A DNA stretch of 11,547 nucleotides from Candidatus Zhuqueibacterota bacterium (GCA_016934435.1 JAFGSU010000537.1:1-11547); one strand, 5' to 3'; counted from the first letter of the stretch, positions 1 to 8,056 are shown. Notes: generated from the letters alone by a model not told the origin. Numbers and translations are program-made.

Positions 1-1151
1 CGCGCCGTGGCCAGGTTCATGAAATTGATGCAGGCGATGGCGAGCACCAGGAAGGCGATGAGGGAAAAAACAATCACATCGGCGATTGCACCGTTCGCCT
101 CGATCTCCGAATCGAGGTGGGAGCGCAGATGGATGTCGGTCAAACCCTGCAGCGTCAGCCGGGTTCTTTCATTCTCATCGACCGCGTAATGTCTTTTGAT
201 GAAATCGTCGAGCCGGGCCTCGATGTTTCGGATATCTGACTTTTGATGGACGAGCAGGTAGGTTGCGTAATTATTATTCTCCCATCCCTGCATGGCCTCT
301 TCGCCGACAATGCCGACATAAGTCCGGAACGAGGCGAGAAAATCGGCATGGAAGTGCGAGTTCCGTGGCATCGACCGAATGACGCCGGTGATGACAAAGT
401 CAGCCTCCAGGCCCGACCTGTCAAAATGAAGCGTCCGGCCCAAGGCATCGCTCGATCTGAAATACTTTTTTGCCATCTCATCCGTGATGACCATGGTGAA
501 GGGATTTCGCAATGCCGACTGCGGATCACCCTGGATCATCTCGAATGAAAAGAGGTCGAAGAAACCGTCTTCTGCGAAAAAAAATCGTTTTTCCTTGAAC
601 CGCCGTTGTCCGCTTTCGAGCAGGCATTCATCCACTTGAAGCAAGCGCACGGCCCGTTCGACCTCCGGAAAATCATTCTGCAGAAGCGGAGCGATGGGCG
701 GCGCCACATGCCCTAAATGGAGGTTCACCGCGCCGTCGGCGTTCGTCCAGAGTCGCGTCACCCGGACGATACGATCCGCGTTCACATGAAAACGGTCGTA
801 GCTCAGTTCGTCCAGCACCCATAACAGGATGAGAAGACAACAAGCCATCCCCACGACCAATCCCGCGATGTTGATGGCCGAATAGACCTTTTGCCGCTCG
901 ATATTCCGAACCGCGATAAGCAAGGCATTCCTCAGCATCGCCATGCTGATCGCGAACCGGCGGATGAGGATGGGCGCCATGCTCTTGAAAAATTGCACCC
1001 AGTACCAGACCGGAGACGGCGTTTTACGCTTCTCTTCAGCGACGGTACGATACACCTCTTCGAAATCCGCGCCGAGCAGTTCCGCTTTCTCCACCCCCAC
1101 CAGAAGACGCAGAATCCAACGGGCCAATCCCGGCAGCTTTTGCCTGTTCAT
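1..1151 (-). CDS. ABC transporter permease, MacB/FtsX type (partial, N-terminal 383 residues)
   Basis: This is an integral inner-membrane permease of the MacB/FtsX superfamily, whose members pair with a separate ATPase and work as mechanotransmission or efflux machines. I translated the minus strand from an ATG at 1151; the frame stays open to the window edge. An AAGAGG ribosome site lies 9 nt upstream. Residues 1-80 form a soluble, charged extension like the prefix seen in permeases paired with PadR regulators. A first membrane helix lies at about 91-113. A periplasmic MacB-type core domain spans about 114-355. A second helix at about 356-378 leads into INFMNLATA, typical of the start of the FtsX domain. 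The rest, normally several more helices for a total near 800 residues, lies outside the window. It is the second gene of an operon, 15 nt after the PadR gene, so the regulator probably controls it. The transported substrate cannot be told from sequence. Confidence 0.9.
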   Translation of the reverse strand, partial: MNRQKLPGLARWILRLLVGVEKAELLGADFEEVYRTVAEEKRKTPSPVWYWVQFFKSMAPILIRRFAISMAMLRNALLIAVRNIERQKVYSAINIAGLVVGMACCLLILLWVLDELSYDRFHVNADRIVRVTRLWTNADGAVNLHLGHVAPPIAPLLQNDFPEVERAVRLLQVDECLLESGQRRFKEKRFFFAEDGFFDLFSFEMIQGDPQSALRNPFTMVITDEMAKKYFRSSDALGRTLHFDRSGLEADFVITGVIRSMPRNSHFHADFLASFRTYVGIVGEEAMQGWENNNYATYLLVHQKSDIRNIEARLDDFIKRHYAVDENERTRLTLQGLTDIHLRSHLDSEIEANGAIADVIVFSLIAFLVLAIACINFMNLATA

Positions 1152-1166
1152 TTTTAGGGACCTCTT

Positions 1167-1490
1167 CTATTCGTTAAAAACAAGATCGACCAATCCCGCC
1201 CACATCCCGTCCTGCACCTGTTTTGTCTGCCTGAGAGCCGTCAGGCCTTCTCTGGTCACATGGTAGAACTTGACCGCCTTTCCGCCGCGTTTCGCCGTCG
1301 GCTCTCCGAGCGTTGCCTGGATATACTCCATTGCTTCTAATTTATCCAGGGTCACAAACACATTGCCGATGGACCACTCCGTTCCCGTCTGCTCCGTGAT
1401 CAATTCACGGAGCCTGACAAGGGAAGCCTCCTCGCCGAGTTTCAGAATCGCGAGCAGCATGAGTTCGTCTTTTCTCGTCAGCATATTCAT
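1167..1490 (-). CDS. PadR-family transcriptional regulator
   Basis: This is a 107-residue winged-helix DNA-binding protein, probably a repressor of its own operon. The motif LTRKDELMLLAILKL opens the fold, SIGNVFVTLDKLE matches the recognition-helix region of PadR proteins, and the RGGKAVKFYHVTREG stretch at about residues 67-81 is the wing. The usual AYG after the first helix is replaced by SLV. The length fits the short PadR subfamily that has a minimal C-terminal dimerisation part. The frame is open further upstream, to 1634, but that extension has no family similarity. An AAGGTG ribosome site 6 nt before the ATG at 1490 supports the shorter start; a second ATG two codons in is possible. 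It overlaps nothing and is followed by the permease after 15 nt, a widespread PadR-permease pairing. The inducer is unknown. Confidence 0.88.
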   Translation of the reverse strand: MNMLTRKDELMLLAILKLGEEASLVRLRELITEQTGTEWSIGNVFVTLDKLEAMEYIQATLGEPTAKRGGKAVKFYHVTREGLTALRQTKQVQDGMWAGLVDLVFNE

Positions 1491-1893
1491 TGAATTCACC
1501 TTTTCTTTTATTTTCCAAAAGAATATACGAAGGATGCAGGGGGGATGTTTCATTTGTTTTTCAAAAGAAATACCATGTGGAATAATGTCAAACCCAAGGA
1601 GGATAAGTATGAACAGAAAATCATGTTTCCACAATTTTCACTTTTTCAAAAACCCCGGAAGGTGAATCCCAAAATAACAAATGAGACTATGTGAAAACGG
1701 ACAGAGTCTTGATTCCGCCGCGTTTTTTGTAACACCGCCGAATATCTCTCTTAAACAAAAGAAAATATCAACTTTGTTTGGAACACACGGGATTGATCGA
1801 ATATTTTCACACCCGTGAGGTCAGGCGTTGAATACTGTGGTGGGATAAATACAGTAGGTGGCTTCTGATCCACCCTACTGTATTTGCATACCA
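1491..1893. other. Non-coding gap between the two minus-strand operons
   Basis: I see no gene here. The PadR promoter must lie in the left part. A TATATT hexamer read on the minus strand (1522-1527), about 32 nt before the PadR start, is the best -10 candidate, but no good -35 accompanies it. A TTGACA on the minus strand at 1586-1591 has no well-spaced -10. The right part holds the hairpin annotated separately. Confidence 0.4.
1847..1885 (-). terminator. Hairpin terminator downstream of the hydrolase operon
   Basis: A perfect 12-bp inverted repeat (AAATACAGTAGG at 1847-1858 with CCTACTGTATTT at 1874-1885) is extended by three more pairs across a single bulged C at 1873, leaving an 8-nt loop. 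It starts 9 nt after the stop codon of the glycoside-hydrolase-like gene. The A/T outer ends of the stem give short A and T runs on either strand, as in bidirectional terminators, but no long T tract follows the stem. A diverged half-copy of the arm (AATACTGTGGTGGG) sits just beyond it at 1831-1844. Confidence 0.6.
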
Positions 1894-4389
1894 TCAAAAA
1901 CCATACTTCACCGCCCGCCGCGCCTTGCCCAGATCATAATCGGAATGTTTCAAATATATGGCAGGAATGCTGCAGCTTTCATCATGTGCCGGCTTCCACT
2001 CAATTCGCAAATTGCCGCCCTTGAAATCGACATTTTCATAATCGATGGCAATCGGAGACCATCCTCCTTCTGTCATCCGTAAAGTTACCGAGTCGACCCC
2101 AACACCCGCCGGTTTGGTCATCACTTTCTCGCCATTGATCGACAACACCACCCCCTGCTCGCTGGTGACGATGATCGCCACCTCGCCGGTTACGGGCGCC
2201 CGGATGAACCCGGTTAACAACACCGACCAGTTGCGGCCGTCCTCCGGCGGATTGTCCTGCCAATCGAATTCCAGATCATCGGCGATGAATACGGATTTCG
2301 GTTTGCCCAAATTGGGATCGCCGCACACCAATGCGACCAGCCCCTCATGCTTTGGCAGCCGTTTGGCGGGTTGGCTTTTCTCATAGATTTCATCGTGGTA
2401 AAAACCGTACTCGGTTTCATAAAGCGGCAGCACATCCCGCCAGTGATAGGGCGTTTTTTTCAATACCGCCGGATGCGAGGCCGGCACGTCGCTGATGCTA
2501 TCGTAGAAACCATCGATGAGCTCCGTCAGCTTTCGGTAAAAATCAACCGACTGCTGCAACTGATGCAGAAATCGTGTTGAATTTTCTTTTTCTTCGATGC
2601 CCTTTTTGACCAATGCATAACAGGCTGCAGCCTGTAGTTTAGCGCGATAAAATTTCAGCGTTATCTCCGTGGCTCTGGCGTCGAGTATATACTTGGCAAT
2701 TTCCTCCCTGTGGGCCTTCGCCGGCCTGGACGCCCGCTGCAGCATACCAATCGCATCCTTTACGGATTTCAGCTTTTCATCGAGAAACCGAATGGGCGAT
2801 CGCTCATTCGGCACCGGTCCCTGGGTCAGCGCCTCGAGAAAATCGGGGATTCGCATCACCGGCTCGATCGAGAGGAACGGAATCCCCGGCGCCCGCTCGA
2901 TCTGGCTGAGCGTCAGTCCGGCGGTCACCACGGTGTGGTTGTCGTGCCCGGCCCAGAACAGCCGCTGCACCGCCGGCAGAGCGTCGGCGATGGACTCGTA
3001 CGCCTGCAGGAGATGCCCGGCCGCTTCCATTGATCCGTACTTGTGCGCCAACGCCTGTTGCCAGTACATCATCTCCTCAGAAGCCGTGCGTTCCATGTTC
3101 CAGGCGTAACGCCCCCACATTTTGAACCAGAGCTCGTCGCGCCGCCACTGTACCTCCGTCGAGCCGATCTCGTTGGTAGCCGTCCAGCGCCACGATTTGC
3201 GCGGATAGAGATGCAGGCCGGTGGCACCGGCCGCCGCTGAACTCGACAGACACTTTTGGATGTAAAACGGCGGATTCCAGCGAAACGGCTCGAGATTACC
3301 GGCCATATGAATGTTGACGATGAACCGGCCCGACACTCCGGCCCAGTCGCGGTTCATCGGATCGATCAGGGTATCGGCGATCATTTCGACGTTGTATTTG
3401 CTCTCGATGTGGATATCGGGATAAAAAGCGGCGATTTTTTTCGCATGCTCGAGATCGAGGAACCAGGATCGTAAAAAGACCGGCGGATTTTTCCCGCTCC
3501 GTTGCACAGCGGCGAGGATGACATCATTGACCCAGGAAACCGCATATTTTTTGTCCAGCGCCTCGCCGGCGGTGATGTAGAGCCCGACCTGCGGAAACTC
3601 TTCGACGAAACGCTCGATGCAATAGGCGGTGTACGCGGCCAGTTCCGGCGTCGGCTCCTCGATCTCGTCCGGCAATCCGTGCGCCTCCTGGTAATAGACC
3701 GAGGTGTGGATGTTGTAAAATTCCCAGAAAAAAGTAATGTTCCGCTTTGCCCCCTCGGCGATCAACCAGTGCATCATCTCGCGGTTGCGCTGCAGCAGTT
3801 GCGGCGCCATGCCCGCCTGCTCTTCGGAATATTTTTTTAGTTCCATGAAATAGTCGAACGGATGGCCGTTCCACAGGGCGATATAATTGAAGCGGTTGGC
3901 GGCGAGAAAATCGAGATAATCGAGCCAGCCCTGTCGGTCGTAGAAAAAGGGATACTCTTGCGGTGTGATCGCATAGTTATAAGAGCCCAACTTCATCAGC
4001 AGGATGCAGGCGCCGCGCCATTTCAGCGACGGCGTCTCGACGACGTTCAGTCCGACCGGCAGCGCCTTGCCGCAACGGATGCGATCCGCCAGGTCGAGGC
4101 AGCCGTACATCAACCCGGCGGCATCGTATCCATGGATGACGACGCCGCTGTCGATGCGCAGGGCATAGCTCTCCGCTTTTTGTGCCGCGGCCGGTAGTTG
4201 AGCGCGATCCACGGCCATGATCAACCGGGAGGCGATATATGCCTCCGAATAACCCGTTTCGCGCAGGGCGGATTGCAGCGCCGAGCGGCCGTATGCGATC
4301 TTTGCGTCATCCGATTCCATCGTGCCCGGTTGCCGGTTACAGGCAATGAGCGTGACGGCGAACAGTGCCAAACATAGCGCTTTGTTCAT
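1894..4389 (-). CDS. Glycoside-hydrolase-like lipoprotein with C-terminal PA14-like domain
   Basis: This 831-residue protein is probably exported and lipid-anchored. Residues 1-17 are a signal peptide with lipobox LIAC, cysteine 17 being the anchor. About 30-115 resembles the alpha/beta domain that precedes the barrel in GH20, GH67 and GH84 enzymes (VVIHGYDAAGLMYGCLDL). From SLKWRGACILLMKLGSY (121) to about 430 it reads as a TIM barrel. Acidic residues at strand ends, E223 (FFWEFYN), E276 (YITAGEALD) and E329 (DIHIESKYN), are catalytic candidates by position only. A helical region follows at about 430-670, then a PA14-like beta domain at about 683-815. The ATG at 4389 is chosen over an open upstream extension because AAAGGA lies 6-7 nt before it and the signal peptide starts there. 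It follows the esterase gene by 10 nt and ends in a hairpin. I infer a glycan-cleaving enzyme; I cannot assign the CAZy family or substrate. Confidence 0.75.
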   Translation of the reverse strand: MNKALCLALFAVTLIACNRQPGTMESDDAKIAYGRSALQSALRETGYSEAYIASRLIMAVDRAQLPAAAQKAESYALRIDSGVVIHGYDAAGLMYGCLDLADRIRCGKALPVGLNVVETPSLKWRGACILLMKLGSYNYAITPQEYPFFYDRQGWLDYLDFLAANRFNYIALWNGHPFDYFMELKKYSEEQAGMAPQLLQRNREMMHWLIAEGAKRNITFFWEFYNIHTSVYYQEAHGLPDEIEEPTPELAAYTAYCIERFVEEFPQVGLYITAGEALDKKYAVSWVNDVILAAVQRSGKNPPVFLRSWFLDLEHAKKIAAFYPDIHIESKYNVEMIADTLIDPMNRDWAGVSGRFIVNIHMAGNLEPFRWNPPFYIQKCLSSSAAAGATGLHLYPRKSWRWTATNEIGSTEVQWRRDELWFKMWGRYAWNMERTASEEMMYWQQALAHKYGSMEAAGHLLQAYESIADALPAVQRLFWAGHDNHTVVTAGLTLSQIERAPGIPFLSIEPVMRIPDFLEALTQGPVPNERSPIRFLDEKLKSVKDAIGMLQRASRPAKAHREEIAKYILDARATEITLKFYRAKLQAAACYALVKKGIEEKENSTRFLHQLQQSVDFYRKLTELIDGFYDSISDVPASHPAVLKKTPYHWRDVLPLYETEYGFYHDEIYEKSQPAKRLPKHEGLVALVCGDPNLGKPKSVFIADDLEFDWQDNPPEDGRNWSVLLTGFIRAPVTGEVAIIVTSEQGVVLSINGEKVMTKPAGVGVDSVTLRMTEGGWSPIAIDYENVDFKGGNLRIEWKPAHDESCSIPAIYLKHSDYDLGKARRAVKYGF

Positions 4390-4399
4390 CAATTTTCCT

Positions 4400-6934
4400 T
4401 TACCTGATGGCCGAATCCATTGTGAACCGCTGCTTTTGAGAATAATGGAGATACCTGCCACCTATGACATCGGCAGCGCGACCTTCCCAGGACCATTGCA
4501 GATTGAGCCGGCTCTGATCAACCCTGTCCTGCGAAAAACGCACTTTGAATCGATACCACCGATCTTTTTTCATATCAACGGTCGCGCTCGACTGCATCCC
4601 TCCGGTGGCGACGATGAGCAGCGGCCGGTCGTCGATGTAGACCTCGACCGACTGGTCGGTTGCCGCATTAAATACCACCGGGCCGTCCACAGGCCCCCGA
4701 ATGAAACCAAACCACTCAGCCGACCAGTCCCTGCCGCGCCGGTCGCGCTCATTGCTCCACGTTAGGTCCAGCGACTCGATCGGATCATGGCCCTCTGCCC
4801 TTTTGAAATCAGCGCTGCCGTAGCGGATGCCGGCCAGGCCGCGGAATTCCGGTTCATCCGGCAGCCGTTGACGCTTTGCGTTCGCGTTCGGCAAAAAACC
4901 GAGAGCATCCCGCGCGTTTTTCATCTCCACCTTTTTGCCCAGCCGTGCAATTAGGTCGGGCAGATCGTAGTATTTCAGCGCGCCGTGCACCATGCTGGGC
5001 ATCTGGTTGAACGACTTTTCGCTCTCGATCACCGCCCGCCATGATGACAGGCAATTGGTCAGCGACAGCCTCGCCACCGCTTCGGGCGCCAAAAAGGCGG
5101 CATGCAGCGCCGGCACCGCCACTTCGCCGTCGGCGATCAGGTGCAGTGGCACATCGTCATCGCCGGTTTGCTTAATATATTGGATCAGTTCGAGTATCTC
5201 GCCGGTGCGGATGCCGACGATCGATTCGCCGAGCAGATAGGCGGTGAAACAGAGGTCCCAGCCGATGTTCTTCGACAGCGCCGGCTTGCTGCTCTTCTCC
5301 CTGAGCTCGCCGATGCCCGACAAATCCACCGCCAGAACCTCCGAGTCCTTGTTCAGCCAATCCTTGATTTTTTGCAGATGAAACGCCTTGCCGTCCTCGG
5401 ACAAAAACAGCACCGTTCTTTTCGCCGGTTTTTTCAGTGGCGTGAAGCGCAACGCCGGCAGACAGGCGCCGCGGTTGGTGGTGAAAATCAGCTTTTCGAT
5501 CGTAGCGGTTTCGATGGGCAAACGCTCCGTCATCTCGCACCTGGCCGCGTCTATGGCATCAAAAGCTTTACAGCCGATCAATTCCAGCACCTTCTTTCGT
5601 ACGGCTTCTGCGCTGTTGTGTTTGAGAAAATCGCGCCGACTGCGGTCGCATTCCGGCATTCGCTCCATCTGCAGATCGTGCAGGGTTTTTGCGCCAGGCA
5701 GTTGCAGCGCCCGGCCCGATGGCGTTACCGTGGTTTCGGCAACACTGAGCAGTTCGAGATCGGGCTCGACGATGTGTTTCTGCTCGTCCAGCAGGTGCCG
5801 CGCCAGCCAGCGAACCGCGCCCTGGCGCTGCGTGCGGTTATAATTATGGCCGGCGTCGTTCTCGAGGATATCGACGTTCTCCGCATAGCCGATGTCGGTG
5901 TAGAATCTCTTCAGGTATCTAAAGGTCTCCCAGACGGCTTCGATCCTGAAGAAATCGCGCGTGGCCGCTAAAATCAGGACCGGCCGCGGCGCGTTCATCA
6001 GCACATAATCGGCGTGGTCCATGCCGAAGCGCAGCTGGCCGAAAATATTCTGCTCGGCGTCGCCCATCGAATATTTGCTCTGGGAGTCGAGGTGGTGCAG
6101 GTAGCAGCTGGGCGCCGCGACTTTGATGCGCCGGTCGAGGGCCATCAATTGCGAGGTCTGGGTGCCGCCGCCGCTGTTGCCGGTGACGCCGATGCGCCCG
6201 GCATCGATGTCGGGCCGCGATTGCAGATAATCGATGGCGGCCATGCCGTCCCATATCTCATAGCGGGCGATATTTTCGCCTAACAGGATCGCCCGGATGC
6301 CGTTGAGGTTATGGGCGCGCGTGCCCCAGGTGGGATCATCTGCGTCGCGGTCGCTGCGGAACTGCAGCCGCTCGCCCTGATCCACCGGATCGTAGACAAA
6401 GGCAGCCATGCCGTTGAGGGCACACAGCGCCGCCATACTCTGATATTCATCGTGCGCTTTGGAAGCGCGATGATGGCCGCAGGGGATCAATACACCCGGA
6501 TAGGGTGGTGAATAGGCGGCATGATCGGGAAGAAACAACAGGCCGGTGACGAAAAATCCCGTCATGCTCTCGAACAGAATTTTCTCGACGCGATAGTCGC
6601 GGCGAGCCACAGCGCCGGTGATTTGCGCACGCAGAGGCGTTCGTTGCGGCAGTCCGCCGATGGCGTCGATAAATTTAGATTTCATCGCTTCATAGTGCTT
6701 CTCCCTGCCCGTGCGCGGGTTGGCGTTTAAGTCTTCCTGCCACTTTTGCCACGTTTGTGAAACCAGACTATCGAGATGGTATCGCAGGGTGTGCCGCGTC
6801 AGGTCCACGCCTGCAAGGACGCGCAGCTCGGCAGTGGTCAAATCGTCCAGTTTGGTTTCGTGGACCTGAGCCGATGGCAGCGAAGCAAGTCCGAAGCATA
6901 AACAAATAGCACAGTATAAAGATCTTGTTCTCAT
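4400..6934 (-). CDS. Secreted tandem alpha/beta-hydrolase (acetyl-xylan-esterase type) with PA14-like domain
   Basis: This is an 844-residue exported protein with a Sec signal peptide at 1-22 (cleavage after SLPSA). The first alpha/beta-hydrolase domain, at about 100-385, carries the nucleophile elbow GNSGGG with serine 254. A likely acid is D327 (AATRDFF) and the histidine is H363 (AGHNYN), so a full catalytic triad is present. The pattern GNSGGGTQTSQLMALD followed by AAPSCYLHHL is typical of acetyl-xylan-esterase-type proteins. A second hydrolase-like domain at about 480-690 keeps the fold (RTVLFLSEDG, LAVDLSGIGELR) but has ADGEVAVPALHAAF where a GxSxG elbow would be, so it is probably non-catalytic. 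Residues of about 699-835 form a PA14-like domain related to that of the next gene. AGGA lies 6 nt before the ATG. It is the first gene of the operon and probably removes acyl groups so that the downstream glycosidase can act. The exact ester is not determinable. Confidence 0.82.
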   Translation of the reverse strand: MRTRSLYCAICLCFGLASLPSAQVHETKLDDLTTAELRVLAGVDLTRHTLRYHLDSLVSQTWQKWQEDLNANPRTGREKHYEAMKSKFIDAIGGLPQRTPLRAQITGAVARRDYRVEKILFESMTGFFVTGLLFLPDHAAYSPPYPGVLIPCGHHRASKAHDEYQSMAALCALNGMAAFVYDPVDQGERLQFRSDRDADDPTWGTRAHNLNGIRAILLGENIARYEIWDGMAAIDYLQSRPDIDAGRIGVTGNSGGGTQTSQLMALDRRIKVAAPSCYLHHLDSQSKYSMGDAEQNIFGQLRFGMDHADYVLMNAPRPVLILAATRDFFRIEAVWETFRYLKRFYTDIGYAENVDILENDAGHNYNRTQRQGAVRWLARHLLDEQKHIVEPDLELLSVAETTVTPSGRALQLPGAKTLHDLQMERMPECDRSRRDFLKHNSAEAVRKKVLELIGCKAFDAIDAARCEMTERLPIETATIEKLIFTTNRGACLPALRFTPLKKPAKRTVLFLSEDGKAFHLQKIKDWLNKDSEVLAVDLSGIGELREKSSKPALSKNIGWDLCFTAYLLGESIVGIRTGEILELIQYIKQTGDDDVPLHLIADGEVAVPALHAAFLAPEAVARLSLTNCLSSWRAVIESEKSFNQMPSMVHGALKYYDLPDLIARLGKKVEMKNARDALGFLPNANAKRQRLPDEPEFRGLAGIRYGSADFKRAEGHDPIESLDLTWSNERDRRGRDWSAEWFGFIRGPVDGPVVFNAATDQSVEVYIDDRPLLIVATGGMQSSATVDMKKDRWYRFKVRFSQDRVDQSRLNLQWSWEGRAADVIGGRYLHYSQKQRFTMDSAIR

Positions 6935-6961
6935 GGTTTATCCTGCAGATGGTTAGCGCCG

Positions 6962-7049
6962 TATCAATCATTTTTATAGGCACAATGGTTGTAAATGGAC
7001 CGGCGATCAGCCTGATCGCTCGAAAAAAAATCCGATTTAATGGATTAGG
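6962..7049 (+). repeat. Repeat copy 1 (internally deleted), with 7-bp hairpin
   Basis: This copy shares the left flank TATCAATCAT with copy 3 and then CATTTTTATAGGC, and lacks roughly 25 bp present between these in copy 3. Its right half aligns without gaps to copy 3 over 35 bases, about two thirds identical, ending GGATTAGGG. The core GCGATCA-GCC-TGATCGC (7003-7019) is a perfect 7-bp inverted repeat with a 3-nt loop. Confidence 0.6.
6965..6985 (-). promoter_or_regulatory. Candidate -10 region of the hydrolase operon
   Basis: Read on the minus strand, TGCCTATAAA gives a TATAAA hexamer (6973-6978) about 39 nt upstream of the esterase ATG, with a TG slightly displaced from the extended -10 position. 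No convincing -35 lies at 17 bp. The palindrome at 7003-7019 is centred near -45 relative to the implied start site, a position where an activator could bind. This is weak, by inspection only. Confidence 0.3.
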
Positions 7050-7056
7050 GCGTAAA

Positions 7057-7190
7057 AAGGACATTTTTTTGTGATCGTTCCATTTTTGTGAGCCGTCAAT
7101 ATTTAATTCATTGTTTTTAAACAAAGTGGTTTAAGATTTTGGGCGATCAACCTGATCACCCACTATATTTATGGTTGATCCGGGTTGGGG
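7057..7190 (+). repeat. Repeat copy 2, full length (134 bp)
   Basis: It lies directly in tandem with copy 1. It starts AAGGACATTTTTTTGTGA, contains TTCCATTTTTGTGAGCC, then CAAAGTGGTT, then the hairpin core GGGCGATCA-ACC-TGATCACCC (7141-7161, nine positions per arm with one C-A mismatch), and ends GGGTTGGGG. The same blocks occur in the same order in copy 3. It holds no ORF of note and its function is unknown. Confidence 0.7.
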
Positions 7191-7579
7191 CCTTTGCTTA
7201 TGATAATTGAACACCGCCAGGTGTCCCCTGTCGTGTACGACACGTTTTATCGCAGTATAAGCGGATACAAATTTTCTCGTATCGTCCGGCCCTGTGCCGG
7301 GCTGCCTTGCAATCCCGTTCAGGCGACAAATTAGCCAATCAGCCGTGCAAAAGCAAGGGAAAAGTCAGAATGATCAGGATTTCGTCGAATGTATAAAAAA
7401 TATTTCGAAAAAGAGCGAAATTTTGTTGTACAATATGAATATTTTGCTAAATTTTGACTATTATGTGATTAATACACAAATTCGGTGTTAACCGGCAAAT
7501 TAAAGCGACAAAGCGCCACCCGCAGGATTGCCGAAATAACTTGTAGTCACCGAATCGATGTAGTATCTTATCAATCATG
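7191..7579. other. Non-coding spacer between repeat copies 2 and 3
   Basis: The 389-nt stretch has no supported gene. A GTG-started frame at 7294-7491 has no ribosome site and no recognisable content. Small dyads are present: CGTGT-ACG-ACACG followed by TTTT (7232-7248) and CCGGC-CCTGT-GCCGG (7286-7300). The second half, from about 7370, is very AT-rich. Confidence 0.45.
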
Positions 7580-7711
7580 AAGGATATTTTTTTGTGAGTG
7601 TTCCATTTTTATGGGCCATTCATCTCTTGTCAAATATTTTTTCAAAGTGGTTAATAATTAAGGGCAAGCAACCTGATCGCCCTTAAAAATTTCCGGTTTA
7701 TAAGGGTTGGG
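7580..7711 (+). repeat. Repeat copy 3, full length (132 bp)
   Basis: It starts AAGGATATTTTTTTGTGA, then TTCCATTTTTATGGGCC, CAAAGTGGTT, the conserved CAACCTGATCGCCC, and ends TAAGGGTTGGG. Here the hairpin is shifted: TTAAGGGC (7658-7665) pairs perfectly with GCCCTTAA (7679-7686) around a 13-nt loop that contains the core of the other copies. It ends 47 bp before the ATG of the recombinase fragment. Confidence 0.7.
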
Positions 7712-7758
7712 TAAAAGTAAATCACGGATGACTAGTCCATTTTGCCGGGGGATTGTTG

Positions 7759-8056
7759 ATGATGCACGACAATCCGGTTTCAATCCATATCCACCTCGCG
7801 GAAAAGAGGGCAGACAATAGAAACGATTCTCCTCCGATTTCCACTCATCCTCCTCCACCCGGGCTCCTCGATCGCATACGCGAGGTTTTACGCCGCAAAC
7901 ATTACAGCTATAAAACCGAACAGGCCTACCTGTTCTGGATCAAGCGCTTTGTTCTGTTCCATCATAAACGTCATCCGCAGGAGATGGGAGCGGAAGAGGT
8001 CCAGCAGTTCCTCACGCACCTTGCCGTCACTGAAAACGTATCGGCATCGACGCAAA
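7759..8056 (+). pseudogene. Integron-type tyrosine recombinase, N-terminal fragment
   Basis: About 99 residues are left of a tyrosine recombinase that normally has 320-400. The segment LLDRIREVLRRKHYSYKTEQ, followed by AYLFWIKRFVLFH and HPQEMGAEEVQQFLTHLAV, is the SAM-like core-binding domain characteristic of integron integrases and related Xer-like enzymes. The match continues to NVSASTQN and then stops abruptly near 8056. The whole catalytic domain with its R-H-R-Y residues is missing. After the junction the frame runs a few alien codons to a TGA at 8077-8079. The start is probably the ATG at 7759 (or the next codon), with GGGGG about 7 nt upstream; a TTG at 7753 is also open. The proline-rich leader (PPISTHPPPPG) is usual for integron integrases. 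It cannot recombine DNA. Confidence 0.8.

Noticed and set aside
155..548. Short frames on both strands in the first 550 bases
   Set aside because: They overlap the permease frame, which is open from 1151 to the edge and has membrane helices and the MacB-type core.
5102..5971. Long plus-strand open frame (289 codons) and similar frames opposite the two hydrolase genes
   Set aside because: They are antisense shadows of the GC-rich hydrolase genes, have no family motifs or ribosome sites, and the minus-strand frames carry clear domains.
7294..7491. 65-codon frame between the repeats
   Set aside because: It starts at a GTG inside a small dyad, has no ribosome site, and ends in low-complexity AT-rich sequence with no recognisable motif.
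6962..7711. CRISPR-like array
   Set aside because: Units are long (~130 bp), diverged, irregularly spaced and only three; no cas genes are present.
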